64,000 nt of DNA from Botryotinia globosa (taxonomy: Eukaryota; Ascomycota; Leotiomycetes; Helotiales; Sclerotiniaceae), in assembly GCA_014898425.1 (NCBI GenBank), contig RCSZ01000007.1:2418001-2482000 (forward strand). Direction: 5' to 3'. The notes below the pieces were generated by a model. That model ran no database searches. It saw only the letters and a program-made list of their open reading frames with translations, and was not told the DNA's origin. Made by a program: the position numbers and the translations under genes. The stretch's first letter is position 1. Each line of letters starts with the position of its first letter. Below, one piece after another: positions 32,008 through 44,327 of the stretch.

Positions 32008-35000
32008 AGTGGAAGATCTTTCAAGCGCAAACCAGCGTCGATGAATGGATTTCTTTGTGGTGAGAGGGTAAGAACGTCAGTAAGGCTTTACAGAAATCAT
32101 TTCAATCGTGAATACAGAGCAGTTGACGCGAGAAGTGGGTGTTATTAAGGAAAGGATTCCTTGAAACACAAGCAATCCTTTTCCCGGCATCTTCCACCCA
32201 CTCCAGAGAAGGAAAAGCATTCAAAATTTTGTGACAGAAAGATGGATGGACGCCGAGACCTTAGAGCAAGGGTTAAGCCCATTGAAATGGGAAATACCCT
32301 AGGTGGCTTGAGGCTGACTTATCCCATGACATTGATATGTGCCCTGTATGACAGGCACTATAAGGCGGGAGGGGAAGCCCGTCGTGAAGTGTTCTCATGG
32401 TAAGCACCCAATGCTTATTTTTTAAAGATAAGAATTGAATATCAAAACCTCCTGCTCATGCTATTTTTACGAATGATTCCCATGTAACCAAGCATCCGTC
32501 GATGAACTAAAAGTCGTTGCCTAAATAATGATATATGACTCTGAGTATATCAAAGCCCTCAGTTGGGGACACCAGGAAAGCCTGACCTATTATCGGAAAG
32601 CCAAGATGCTGAAAAGCAATATTTCAACCCCATTCTTGTCAGAAAAGGGATGCCCAGAAAGCCACAAGCCAGTATCCATGTCGTTGCCGAAGGCTTACAT
32701 TTCATGCATCAGAATGTTCCACGTGGGTTGAATCACCACCACAGCTTCTGGTAGTAGTGTTTTGGCGCTTTTCTTTCCCCAATATTGGAGCATGTTGATG
32801 TTGGGCTTGAGTTCTTGCTCCATGCTTTATCACTGTCTAGACTCTAGAGGATGAAAGAGAGGGTTGCACAAACTAGCGAGCCAGTCCAAGCTCGAATTTG
32901 TGTCAGCTCACGTGATTACAATGCATTTTGATTGGATTCTATTTCTAGACTTCCAATTTCGCCCAACTTCAGCTGAATCCTGATGCAGCCACCATGAACT
33001 TGTAAGTTGTAAGACGACGTGCAAATTTGAGGCTCTTCAAGCAAAGAATGTTAATCACCCTTCGCATTTTGACCAATCATTCGCGACAAATACAACCATC
33101 CCAAACTTCATTTCCAACGGCCTTGGCAATGATTCTAAAACGGTTCTTCTAAATCTTAGCTGGCCCTTGAATTTACAGAGACGGGATGATGAGATGGGTT
33201 CTGATTCCTGAACGCCTTCTGGTGTCTTAAATGGAGATTCCCTATTGCTGAAGTATTATACGGTGCATTTGTTTCTAGGAACCCCGGTGTTGGCAATGAA
33301 AGATCAGTAACGTATTTGGAACTGTTCCAGACCCTGGGACGGCTACCTACTACCACCTATGGTCACATTTCACTGTTTATCGGGCTCCGATTTAGCATTT
33401 TGACGAGTTCATGCAACAGGCTTTCGGAATAAATTCGAAATTCGGAAGGGTAGTTCGAACTTCATACGTCCCCGAAGAGCCGCGAATTCAGTCTAGCCTT
33501 TGTATCAAATACTAGGCCTCTCTGGTGCATGAAATATGCTGTACACCTCGAAGCTGACCATCTGGTTCTGCAAACAAAAGCATACCGAAATTGTGCCATA
33601 TATCACGTGATCATGGATCATCTCCCTGTGCAAGGCCTTAGTTTTGGGAATTTGCATGCTTGCATCATTCCTTTTGTATATTTACTTCCCTTTTCTTCTT
33701 ATAAAGATGTAAGATTTGATACACCGATGACCTTTCTAGTCTAAGCTTTTAGGGGTCTTACACAGGAGATTTCGAACGATGACTGAATGGAATGAGGGTA
33801 TTCATTCATTTGTAAAATACCTACATAGATGAATGCAGCATCCTCATCGCCCTCTGATATCTGCTATATGGTATCCTTCATGTCTGGGTCTCTTTCCTCC
33901 CGTGCAGCTCTTGCCTCTTCGTATCCTAATCTAGATGATCAAAGAAGCGCCACTGTTAGAATAACAGCAATAGCTGCTTCAATCTGCGAGTGTCATCTGA
34001 ATACCATGTGAGCTATTCTACGACAAAAGCATCTGGAAGATCTGGTGACTCGGACAACAACGGCCACATCAAAACGAGAAGAGGCCGGGGACTTTCCAGT
34101 CTCTACTCTTCCGTGAACAAAATCATCAATGCCTAGGGTATCAATTCCCAATACTCAATCAGCACGCTGTTGTGTTAAAGGAAGAAAAGTTTTCGGCAAG
34201 TCAAGCAAGAAGACTGCGATTTTCGAAAAGGGTATGATTGACATACTGCCATTATCAATCTAGATTTTCAAGCTCAAAACATCCGCTCAATACATTTACC
34301 ACTGAGCAAATTATGAGACAGTTCTCGATATTGAGGTCTCCAAGTTGAAAAATTACATTGATAGGCCATGTCGATGACAGATATGTAATCTGCCATCGAA
34401 GGATTGGTTTTCTTACTTTTGAGCTTATCACTGGGATGATATAGCATTCCCGTTGGGCCCCGGCTCTGTCATCTCTATCGTCCAACGAAAGCTTGTTGTG
34501 ATTTGATTTGAATATACTTGGATTCATATGCGAAGTTAATAGAAGTGAATTCTGAAGAGGGTAGATCCCCTAGGATGGTTCAACTCGGACCACCAGTTTT
34601 CTTTGATTGGAAATTTGGCACCCGACTCCATAACAACAATTTATCACATACACAAACTTTACATGGCTGAATGAAGCTCTGTCTCATGTGACTCTTTATT
34701 TCAGGCACTGAAATTTTTCTATGAGATAATCTGAATTTAAGACGCGTATCTGGTGCCCTTCAATCAATCAAGTTTGTATAAAGACAATCAGTCAAGTTGC
34801 TTTGTGTCGCAAAGACTTTGGAATAGTCCGATATATCAACATGCAGTAGTATTCATCTCATCCACCCTATCAACTCACGCTAATTTATCACAATCAATCT
34901 TTATTTCTCCCAAGGAACTCCAATTTCAGAGAGTGATTTAAGAATTGAAAAATGCAACTAGCTGACAGGTTTTAATCAAAGTCAACTTTTTTGCCCTCTA

Positions 35001-35014
35001 CAAGATTGGAAACG
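32008..35014. other. Gene desert between the two arms of the array
   Basis: Three kilobases with only short, mutually overlapping frames on both strands. None has a domain, convincing introns or a promoter-like leader. The arms of the coiled-coil array change orientation across this region and the membrane-protein gene. Several short stretches have coding-like GC content (for example 33830-34010), which may be remnants, but I could not match them to the family. Confidence 0.45.
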
Positions 35015-37817
35015 ATGTCGACCTCTGCACGCATCGCGGCGGAACTACTCGAAATCATCAGCAGAACTAGATTTGTAGAGACTTTTATGGAAGAAAATCC
35101 ACTATTATGGCACAGTCCTGCGTCTCGCTGGGCAGTTAAAGAAACATTCTGGAAGTTGAATGGTCGTCTTACTGATCATATAGACCTTAAGATCTTTCGA
35201 GATAAGGAACACTTGGAGAACTTCTTGGGTTGCTCTAGAACTATTACTTCAGCGATCGAGAGACTCGGACTTGTGGCAATTAATGAATTCAATAGGGAAC
35301 CGCAACCGGAATCTAATGTCGTAGCAAATGCTGAAAACTCCAGTATAGAACAAGCTTCAAATCCTGCAGGTATGTTTCCTCGGGATTTCAGAAGTGATTC
35401 TACCTTCTCGACAGGAAATGCAATGATGGTCTGAGCTAATTCTTTATCAGCAGAGTTGGGAATTTATCAAGAAGAGGACTACATTCTGGATGGCAATCTA
35501 GTAAATACGGGCTCTCGATCTAGCATTGACCGATCAGAAGATGTCGACCATGTTTTTACTCGGCACTCCGATAATCAACTGACCCTTTTCCCGACTACAA
35601 GTTTAGACGACAACCCACTCAATGCGGATGGATCTTCAGTTGCGGACGACGAATCACACAGAAGCAAGGATAATATTTGTGCTAAGACAATATCTACAGC
35701 GGAGCGTGATAATCCTTCTCAGCCAAAGAAGAAGAAGAAGAAGAAGAAGAAGAAGAAGAAGAAATCCAAAAAGAAAAAGACTACAGTTGAAAATTCCGCA
35801 GAAGAAGCAACTCTAACGACAATAGAGACCAGTCATAGTCCAAACTTGGTCCTTCCGATGGCAAAAGATTATTCATCACAAGCCAGTTCCGCGCTAGATC
35901 GACTTATGGCCCCATCAGACGCAGGAAAAAATTGGTTAGATCAAGAAGTGGCCCGAATCTCACTCTCTGAGACGGAACAGACAATGTTGGAATTCGAAAT
36001 GGAAAAGGCTCCAGGAAAGCTGAAAGCGGAGCTGACAGCGGAGCTGATGGGAGATCTTAAGCAGTATATGATCAAAGATCTACGACGTATCAAGAGACTG
36101 GAAGAGTTGAGGCAGCAGTTGTTCGAAGAACTAAAAGCTAAATTTCGGAAAGCTTTCGCGGATCTCACCAAAAAATACGAAGCAATCAAGTTTGAAAACA
36201 AAAACCTGAAGGCGGACCGCAACAAGGAGCTGGAGAAGCTTCGGAAAGAAAACTCAATCTTGCACGAGAAGTCATCGACTCTTGACCAAGAAGTAACTGA
36301 ACTACGGGAGGAAATTCAGTTGTTGAACTCTAAATCAGTAAAGGACGAATTGCAACTACTACCGGAAGTTGTGGTTGGACATGCGGAGGAGCTGGACTTT
36401 ATTATACGCCACCAGTGCCATATAATAGCTTACGAGAAGGTACCCAAGACTTATGACACAATCAACAGAAGAGAGGAAGAAGAAGATGAAAATAAGCCTT
36501 CTACCAGGCTCAAATTTGCGTTCAAGACCCTGCAAGGCGAATCATCTTGGGACATCACGACTTACCCATATATGTCAGAGGGTGCGCGGAAGCTGTGCAA
36601 GGTCATGAAGAAGATTCGAGTGAGCAACGCCATCCTTCGCGCACGATGTCAATGGTATTGGAACGAGCTTCATCAGGCAGAGCAAACTAAGAAAAAGAGC
36701 TTAGTGTCTTTGCTGAAAATGGAGAAATCCGCAATCGTGTTCGAAGCAGAGACATTTGATCTCAAGGATCGAATCAGAGAGCTTGAGAAGTCTTTGAATA
36801 CCAAGAAGCGTCCCCCTGGAGTTCGTGCTGTAAATAGGGAAAAGGAAGTCATGCAGGAGAGATTTTGCGTCTTAGAGTTGACGATAAGCGAGCTTAGGGA
36901 TGAAGTATACAGTTTGAAGGAAGATTATAGCAAGCTTCTTGAAACAAAGGAAGCACTACTTAAGAACTTAGCGACAGGAGAATTGCGCCAGACTGCCAAG
37001 ATTGAAGAAGCACTTTGTGAAGAGCAATCGAAGACCAAGAGGCTCAGTTCCCAGATACAAGAGCTGCAAGAAAAAGTCAAAGCGCTTGAGGAGGAGCGTG
37101 CCATGGTAGAGCCCCTCATTGAGGTTGGAGTCGCAGTCAGAAAAAGGTTCTTTGAGCAAGCTAAATATACAGTTTCATCGAATGAGATATTCAATCGTAT
37201 CAATTACAAGATCATTAAAGGGGGAAACGATCGCTGCCACCGAGCATATTGCTTGACTGACGCAGCTCTTTTCAAACTTTTCTATCTATCAGGGTCCACC
37301 AATGAGGCTCTTTACAACAAAATCTACAATGTTAATTCACACGCAGATGTCATGGACTTTCCTGTAAAGTTATGCCAGGCATTAGACAGTAAAGCTAGTA
37401 TCAAAACTGTTCGAGCCATCAATGATAGTGACACTTCTCGAGAGCTTCGCACAGAAGCGGATCAATTGTTCTCTTTTATCATTAATCGTTACAAGGCAAA
37501 TCCCCAAGAAGATATGTTTGATGCAAATGAGGAAGTTACAGGCTGGCTATCTCAATTGAAAGATCTTGAGGAACAGATTGTAAGAATTGGTAGAAGAATT
37601 GAGTATCGTGGTTATGTCGAGAATACTACTGTAAGTATATGCTCACTGAATCATCATGACAACAGACTGATTATATATATAGGATGAAGGGAAAACGAGT
37701 CATACGGGGGGCTTGGATTGGGACGTTGGAGAGCCTGTTGATATGGCAGGCGCTGATGACTGGGCCGTTGGAGAGCCCGGTGATTTTACCGGCTCTGGTG
37801 ACTGGTACATTAGCTAG
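35015..37817 (+). CDS. Array member 8: large coiled-coil protein with poly-Lys tract and GNxAAH-type domain
   Basis: Exons 35015-35369, 35451-37630 and 37683-37817 join in frame to 889 aa, the largest member. The N-terminal 118 residues are helical and specific to this gene. A run of 13 lysines followed by SKKKK lies at about 210-228, a strong nuclear or nucleolar signal candidate. Long coiled coils cover roughly 290-400 and 470-660. The family domain has PLIEVGVAVRKRFFEQAKYT, then IIKGGNDRCHRAYCLTDAAL near 706-725 and LYNKIYNVNSHADVMDF. Here the motif reads GGNDRCH. The last exon ends in a 14-residue tandem repeat (VGEPxD...DW). The true start is the ATG at 35015, with TTA/TTG codons upstream. 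First gene of the plus-strand arm. Confidence 0.78.
35726..35764 (+). repeat. (AAG)13 coding microsatellite, poly-lysine
   Basis: Thirteen uninterrupted AAG codons lie inside array member 8, followed after AAA-TCC by more Lys codons. Being a pure codon repeat, its length is likely variable between strains. Confidence 0.95.
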
Positions 37818-37850
37818 CCTGGTCATATGATAGGAAGTAATGATTGGGCC
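37725..37850 (+). repeat. Three 42-bp tandem repeats across the stop codon of array member 8
   Basis: Units 37725-37766, 37767-37808 and 37809-37850 align codon by codon. Units 1 and 2 encode VGEPVDMAGADDWA and VGEPGDFTGSGDWY. In unit 3 the GAG of the third codon is TAG, so the protein ends there, while the rest of the unit (ending in GATTGGGCC) is still recognisable in the 3' flank. Confidence 0.85.
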
Positions 37851-38913
37851 ACAACTACCGAGTTAGTGCGAATTTCTTATATTCACTGAATAATCGCTCA
37901 CTTTGGTTTATAGTTCCGAGTGGACATCGCCTTCACAACGTCCGAATGCATTCGGCTGAAGTTTGTAACACTTCATTTTTCACGGACTTGAGTTATGTTT
38001 CGGGGGTTGCTGGAGAACATTGCAAGAAGCGTAATACATATGTACTGGAGACCAAACTGTGGTTGCACGCCAAATCGCGTAGTGCGGTGGATAACAATAA
38101 AAGGCAAGACATCGTTGCTTGGCGCTTGTATGGAAGCTTTGTGGACGCTACTGTAGCTATGCCAGAGTGGAATGGCTGCTGCTTGCTATAAACAATACCA
38201 TGTCTATAATGTACCAACTTTAGAACAAGTGTCTACATGTAATCTTCAAAGAGATAGTCACACACGTACCGACTAAGAATCTTCCACGGTGCCACTTTTT
38301 CAATCCTCTGTTCCTTAAAGATGTCGTTTGCAGCTTTCCCTCTCATCACCTCATAACCCTCCCCCAACTCCTTCATTGAAATGACGAGCCTTTAAGACCG
38401 GGTAGTGCGTTGAAGCTTAAAGGTACAAAATGCAACTCAAGTCAATATAACTGAGTTTCTATATCCTTGAGACTTCTCAGTCATACAAAGCTCTCCTATA
38501 CATTTCCACATCTTAGAAAATCTTTATAGATCCACATTATGTCAACACAGAAGCGGATGTACATCCCACGCGTTGAACCACAATGGAGTATAATAAAAAT
38601 GATTTTCTTTATTCAGTGAGGTACCAAGCTATAAGTTTTCCAATATCCAACCAAGGCGGCTCACTTTCGGAACATCCCAGACATAACTCTCTCACCTTCA
38701 GCTAAGATGTTTCCCCGATACAGATGAGAAAGTTATTCGTCCTTTCTCCGTTTTCCAATTACTGTAACTAGGCAGTCTCAAGTAGGTACTGAATTTCTAT
38801 TCAATCTCATCCGATCTGAAATATTTTACCCATAAAGTACGCGCTTCACTCCAGAAACCACCAAACTAGACTCACTTCTCGTTGAGATAGGTGAAGACGT
38901 CAATTTCATTGCA
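37851..38913. other. Intergenic region between array members 8 and 9
   Basis: 1.06 kb. A 115-codon plus-strand frame at 37844-38191 has no domain and starts inside the degenerate repeat, so it was not accepted. The rest holds the promoter of member 9, with CT-rich leader sequence just before 38900. Confidence 0.4.
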
Positions 38914-40953
38914 ATGCCAGCCAAAAAGAAAAAAGCAACTGCAGCTTCTGCATCTCGACTTCCAGCAGGAATCGTCTCTCTACCGGTCTCTAAGGCGCAA
39001 GATCGAGCGCCTTCTGCGGAGAATGAAGGTAAGCCAGTATCTCAATCCAACACATAAAAACAGGAATACTAAAGTAAAATCGCAGACTTGTCCATCAATC
39101 CTGGACAAGTCGAAGGAACGCAGGAATCATGGCCGCTCCATGCACCCGTGATTGAATATGAAAGCTGCGATGAAAAGTGCGCTGGGTGGGGGTCGGATAC
39201 AGACTCTGAGAGTGAAGGATTTCTCGATGATGATATGGATTTTTTGCCGACGGGTTGGGGGAAGAATGAGAAGCAGTCGAGTGAGGATAAGGAGAGAGTA
39301 GAAATTGCTAGGAAAGCCAAGTTGAGGAAGGAGAAGTCTCAAGTATCCGCAGTGGTGGTACCAGCTTGTCGAGAGGAAAAACACATGGCTTCAGGTGGAA
39401 AGGTGGAGTCATCTCGCGCAATTGTCAAATTAAGGCAGTCTTCCACCAATCCAGAGAGTATGGAATCCGCGCTGGAGGTATCGTGTGATGCGACCGAGCA
39501 AGTCGTCGGCGATAGTATCAGCGAGGATATCAAGGTGATCAATTCGACCACTTCCCCCGAGGATTCTTGCCTCGTGTGCGCCTCTCGATCTTCAGAAGCT
39601 GTGACGAGTAACACCATCATCACGAAGTCTACTGCATTGGAACCAGAGCCAAGCATCAAGTTGATGGAGAAGATGGCCCGACAAGAGCGCGATTTGGAGT
39701 CTGCGAAGACACAAGCTGGTTCTTTGCGTGCGGAGATTGAAGTTTTGACTCAAAAAAACAGGTTGGAAATGCAAAAGCAACTGGATCGACTCAATGAAAG
39801 TCATCGAAAAGAGATGGACGCGATGAAGTTGGGTCTCGAGGAAGCGCAAGTGGCACGACAGAAAGCATCGACTGATTTACCGAAAGTTAGGGAGAAGAAT
39901 TCAGCAGTTCGGACGGAGAGAAGAGGGCTGGATTTAAAGTTGGTGGCAATGGACGAGGAAGTGGTGAGACTTGTGAGGAAAATCTCAACCTCGGAGACCC
40001 AAAAGAATGATGCACTTGAATCGGCAGAATCTCTGTTCCGCGCCCTAAAACTATCAGCACAAGACGTCACAGACTGTCAACTCAAACTAAATGTAGTTCA
40101 AGAACATAGTGCAACGTTTCAGCAACAAGTAGGGAGTTTAAGGGTTGAAAATCATCGGATCAGACAGGAGCAGTCCCGGACAGCCTCAACTTCCAATCGC
40201 TTGCAACAGCTAGAAACCAAGTACGAGAACCTTAAGACGGACTATTACACTCTCGAGGATGAGCATAATGAGCTCCAAGAAGACGCATCTAGATACCGTG
40301 GCGAGCGCGAAGAGTACAAAGAAGAAGTAGAGTACTACAAAAAAAAGCGAAACGCTCTTCGAGACAGATTGGAAAGTGTTGAAGCAAGCCTCGAGAAGAT
40401 GACAGATAAGTATGCGAGTATGTTATGCAGCCGTGATGCTGTTCGACAGAACTACCAGGGTTTGAAGAAGAGGCATGACATCAGAGAGCCATTGGTTAAG
40501 ATAGGAGCGGATATACGATTACGTTTTCTAGACCAAGCACGAGAGACAGCACTCGGTATCTCCCGATGTGAGGCAGACATGGCCTTGAGAACTAATGGCA
40601 ATGTTGCTGCTCACAGGGTTAATGCAGCTGCCGATGCGGCATTGTTCAAGGGGAACCTTATCCCAGAAGAGTACGAAGAAGAAGCCGAAGAGATCTTTGA
40701 AAAGTTTTACAACCATAAATCTAGCGCCTACCCATTCTTTGATGGAGTCTCCGAAAGACAAAATGACTGTGAAGCAACATTATCTACAATAACAAAATCT
40801 AGTGTATCGGCGACTTTGCGAGAGGAGTGGCGCGTTTTTTGGAATAGGATCGTGGGCGGCCCAGACAACGAAAGAAAGATCTTGATTGAAGAATTGGAAA
40901 CGTTAACCGACGAGATAGTCGACTTAGAACGTTCCAGTCGTCGTCGCAGATAA
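38914..40953 (+). CDS. Array member 9: coiled-coil protein with canonical GNxAAH domain
   Basis: Exon 1 (38914-39028, MPAKKKKATAASASRLPAG) and exon 2 (39086-40953) give 660 aa. The start is strongly basic and could be a nuclear signal. Residues about 40-110 are acidic (the DDDMDFLPTGWGKNE part). Long coiled coils occupy about 240-500. The C-terminal domain is textbook for the family: PLVKIGADIRLRFLDQARET near 503-522, ALRTNGNVAAHRVNAAADAA at 537-556, LFKGNLIPEEYEEEAEEIFE, and a final basic SRRRR. Upstream is array member 8 in the same orientation. No enzymatic or known structural family was recognised outside the coiled coil. Confidence 0.8.
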
Positions 40954-42511
40954 GGAAACCTCCACAACTCGCTTTTCTCACAAGATACAAGTGTCGATAT
41001 TATCAGGAACTGAAAATGCGTTGCATGACGGATTATATGGAGTTAAAACACAAGGCTTAAGCTAGGATTAATCTGGTGATCAGGCAAATAATGCGGATGG
41101 ACGAATTGAATGCGATTGACCAACATTTTGTATGGAGCATGACCATAGCAATCATGAATACGCAAATCTACTTCTAGGATGATTGCGGATGATATTTGCG
41201 TTTGGGACTGGGAGCGTGCTACAGATTTCATGTATATATGTCAGAGTAGATACCATGCGATGAAACTGTGATTGATAGGAAAATGTTATGCATCGGACAG
41301 AGATGTTCGTGGATAGACATAATATCGGATTTCGCAGCGGAGTGCATCCTGTGGTTTTATGAATGTTTTGAAATTGACATTTGTGGAATTTGTGCATTGT
41401 TCGTCAAGTCTAAGATGCCTTTTCTTCCTTTCGGCAAGGCCTTAGGTCATCAGATCGTGGAATCTTGCCATCCTCGACATCTTTTACAAACAAGAGATAG
41501 AATCTAATCTTGATAGAACCAAAACATCCATACACTCCAAGGGTTACTCCACAGTTTCAGATGTCCATCAAAATATTCGCATAAGGTAGTTGACTTCCCC
41601 CGCGCTGTCTCAGAACTCACGTGATCATAGATTTTCTCGCCCAGTATACTAAGGAATACTGTTTGAAGAGCTTAGCGTGGAATTGAGTGTGATACTGCTA
41701 GTCAAACTGCTGTATGAAATACGACAGATGTTGTGAAGCTCACGTTCAAAATATTTATGCGGCAAAAATGTCGGATTATTGCCTGTTAACTCAATTATAA
41801 TCCTTTCCCGATCGCGATTGCCCAAATTGAAGCTACTTTGTGAATGTTTATTTGACCTTCCCTCGAAGGGGCGGAATTGGGGTTAATAGGTGTCCTACGA
41901 AGACTGAGTCGCGAGAGTGACGAGACAAAAGTAATACAGAACATTGAATTAGAGATTGAATGAACGAGATGCCTGAAGAGCTAAGTGATAATTGCCGATA
42001 CATACACAATGGCCGGACTATGATTGATTCATGCTATATAACGAAATAGATATATGTATCTTACCAGATAGTATACTTTACCGCTCTATCTAGTCGCCTA
42101 AGCAATTGAAGCAGGGAGAAAAGGGTGACGTTCAACCAAGCGAATAATTAGACGAGAGTCTGAAGATGGAATTTGACTGACAGCACCGTACCAACAGGAC
42201 TGCAAATACTAGCGTTCTTGGAGTTCTGTACTGGTAGCCGTAGAATAGATTCCTTCTTGTTTATAAGATGCTGTCTATAGCAACTATCCTTCTGTGTAAT
42301 ACACAGTATTTGATGATCTTTGATATTACAATTGACACCACAATCGACACAGAGCTTCTATCTTGAACGTACTGTTCTTGTAATTCATGATAATTCGATC
42401 CAGATATCGCAGGAAACAAATTGAGTACCTGGATGATCACCAATTAGGTCAGATTCGGCAACACCTGAGCGACTCCAATACATCTCGTAGCATATCAATG
42501 AGCTTTCCAAT
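40954..42511. other. Intergenic region between array members 9 and 10
   Basis: 1.56 kb without a supported gene. Short frames on both strands lack starts in good context. No repeats or element ends were seen. Confidence 0.45.
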
Positions 42512-43684
42512 ATGCTGCCCTTCCAATCCAATGTTGGGCGCGAGATCAAGAACAATTCCAGCGCCAAAGCCTCTGGTTCCAGACTGAATGCAAGTTACAG
42601 CCAAGATCGCGAGGGCTCCGGCTCAGAGAGTGCTGCAACTATGACAATAGCATGGCAGAAGACAGATACATTGTTCGCCGGGTTAGAGCAAAAACTCAAT
42701 CCTGCTAACCGTGATGTCGCCGCAAAATTTCTCCGTGTTCAGACGGCAGCAGGAAACTTTGTTACCATTCGACAAGAAGTGAAGGCACTCAAAAATAGCG
42801 TTGCCCAACAACTTGAAGAACAAGAAGAAGAACTGGAAACCCAGAAAAATCAACACGCGGAGGAGTTAAATGAAATCCGCAGGCAGCTATTTGAGAAGGA
42901 CAAGGAAAATGCGCAATTAAAGACGGAGGTAACAGCTCTCTCTGAGACGAACTCGACGCTCAAGCAGGACAACACAAGATTGTTGCATGAACTAGATTAT
43001 GAGACAGAAAAATGCGTCATGCACCAAAGATCGAAACACAGTCTCATACATCAGCTGGAGCTTGCAGTGGATGCAAAGGACTACTTCGAAGCTAAGGAAG
43101 ACAACATGAGACTTCAAGCTCAGATTGAGGGGATTGAGTGGGAGAAAGCAAATATTCAATCGAAGGTTAACGAGCTGGTGCAAGAACTCACTCTCAAAAA
43201 CCCTCTGATGTTGGTGGGCGCTGCGGTTAGATTAAGATTCCTCGAGCAAGCCAAAGAGTTTGTCATTAATAAAAGGGATCGCCCTGAGCTCAACCGCGAG
43301 CTGCGAAGCGAGGGGAATCTGGCAGCCCATTACGGCAACATCGTAGCTGACGAATCTCTCTTCAAGCTTGAGTATATCCCAGTAGATTGTCTGGAAATTA
43401 CTAGAAGAGTATTCAAAGAGCTATATAGCTGTTATCCAGACCGCCGTCGGTACTTTGATACTATTGAGATTCGGCTTTCGAATATCCTTGCTGCTAATCG
43501 AGCCCACCGAAGGACAGAGAGCTCGGCATCCCAGCGCAAAGACCTGATGGAGATGTATCAACAGCTCCAGATATTGCAAGACTCTGACGAACCTTCAACG
43601 GTGGAAATTTCGAATCATGTGACGGCGATCGAGCTGATAACCGACGACATCATTGATTTGGACTTGAGAACCCGTCGCGGATGA
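42512..43684 (+). CDS. Array member 10: coiled-coil protein with canonical GNxAAH domain
   Basis: A single exon of 390 aa starts with MLPFQSNVGREIKNNSSAKA; an internal Met at residue 44 (MTIAWQKTD) is an alternative start. Coiled coil runs from about 85 to 228. The domain has LMLVGAAVRLRFLEQAKEFV (232-251), ELRSEGNLAAHYGNIVADES (263-282), LFKLEYIPVDCLEITRRVFK, then a helical C-terminus ending in LDLRTRRG. Together with members 6 and 9 it defines the canonical form of the domain. It is the last gene of the plus-strand arm. Beyond it the conserved genes resume. Numbering counts the two pseudogenes; number 10 includes the 2EXR gene's slot only for order, so nine family loci exist. Confidence 0.8.
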   Translation: MLPFQSNVGREIKNNSSAKASGSRLNASYSQDREGSGSESAATMTIAWQKTDTLFAGLEQKLNPANRDVAAKFLRVQTAAGNFVTIRQEVKALKNSVAQQLEEQEEELETQKNQHAEELNEIRRQLFEKDKENAQLKTEVTALSETNSTLKQDNTRLLHELDYETEKCVMHQRSKHSLIHQLELAVDAKDYFEAKEDNMRLQAQIEGIEWEKANIQSKVNELVQELTLKNPLMLVGAAVRLRFLEQAKEFVINKRDRPELNRELRSEGNLAAHYGNIVADESLFKLEYIPVDCLEITRRVFKELYSCYPDRRRYFDTIEIRLSNILAANRAHRRTESSASQRKDLMEMYQQLQILQDSDEPSTVEISNHVTAIELITDDIIDLDLRTRRG

Positions 43685-44327
43685 CTTTGGGGCTGTTTTG
43701 TTGATATCGCTTTGTCATGGTTGCTTGTAGGCAATTCCACAAACAACTATAGATTGGCGTTTGGGTGGTGTATTGATGAGGGCGTGGAATTTTGGGGAAT
43801 TTAGCATGCATGTGGATAGCAATGGTTAAGACAGCAGATGAATGTTGTGAGACATGTGGTTTAAAAACTCACGTGAGATTCGATGTTGTCTCCACATGAC
43901 AATCTTTATTCATTATCAATTTTGTAAATAGAGGAATTTAAGGATATGAATATAACAGGAAAGATTTTACTGCACAATTGAATGTTCATGTTGTTGTCGT
44001 CAATGTTGTCGTTGTCGTTATGCTGATGTGTGATTGCTGTAGGGAAACCTTACATGGCGATGTCATAGAGTTAGGTGATGAGGTGAAGGAAGGAAACATT
44101 GCGAATAATCTAGATGTTTCCAACAACAAACCAATTATATTTCATAATTTTAATACAACTCTAAAATTCACGGGACAACAGATTAAACTTTCCTCTTTTT
44201 AATACAATAAAAAGCAACGTCTTCATTAATATACGATTCTCAAAATAATTGATCAAGACTCGCCGACGTCTGATCTGAATTTCTAATTTAAGTCCGTCCT
44301 TACCTGGATAGCTTCAGATTCGGCAGT
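43685..44327. other. Intergenic region, 640 bp
   Basis: 3' flank of the last array gene and promoter of the GFA gene. A 74-codon plus-strand frame rich in Val (from gttgtcgtc-type repeats near 43990) is considered chance. Confidence 0.4.

Noticed and set aside
37844..38191. 115-codon plus-strand frame after array member 8
   Set aside because: Starts inside the degenerate 42-bp repeat, has no domain and no promoter or splice support.
10546..43684. Biosynthetic gene cluster
   Set aside because: No synthase, oxidase, transporter or tailoring enzymes occur among the array genes.
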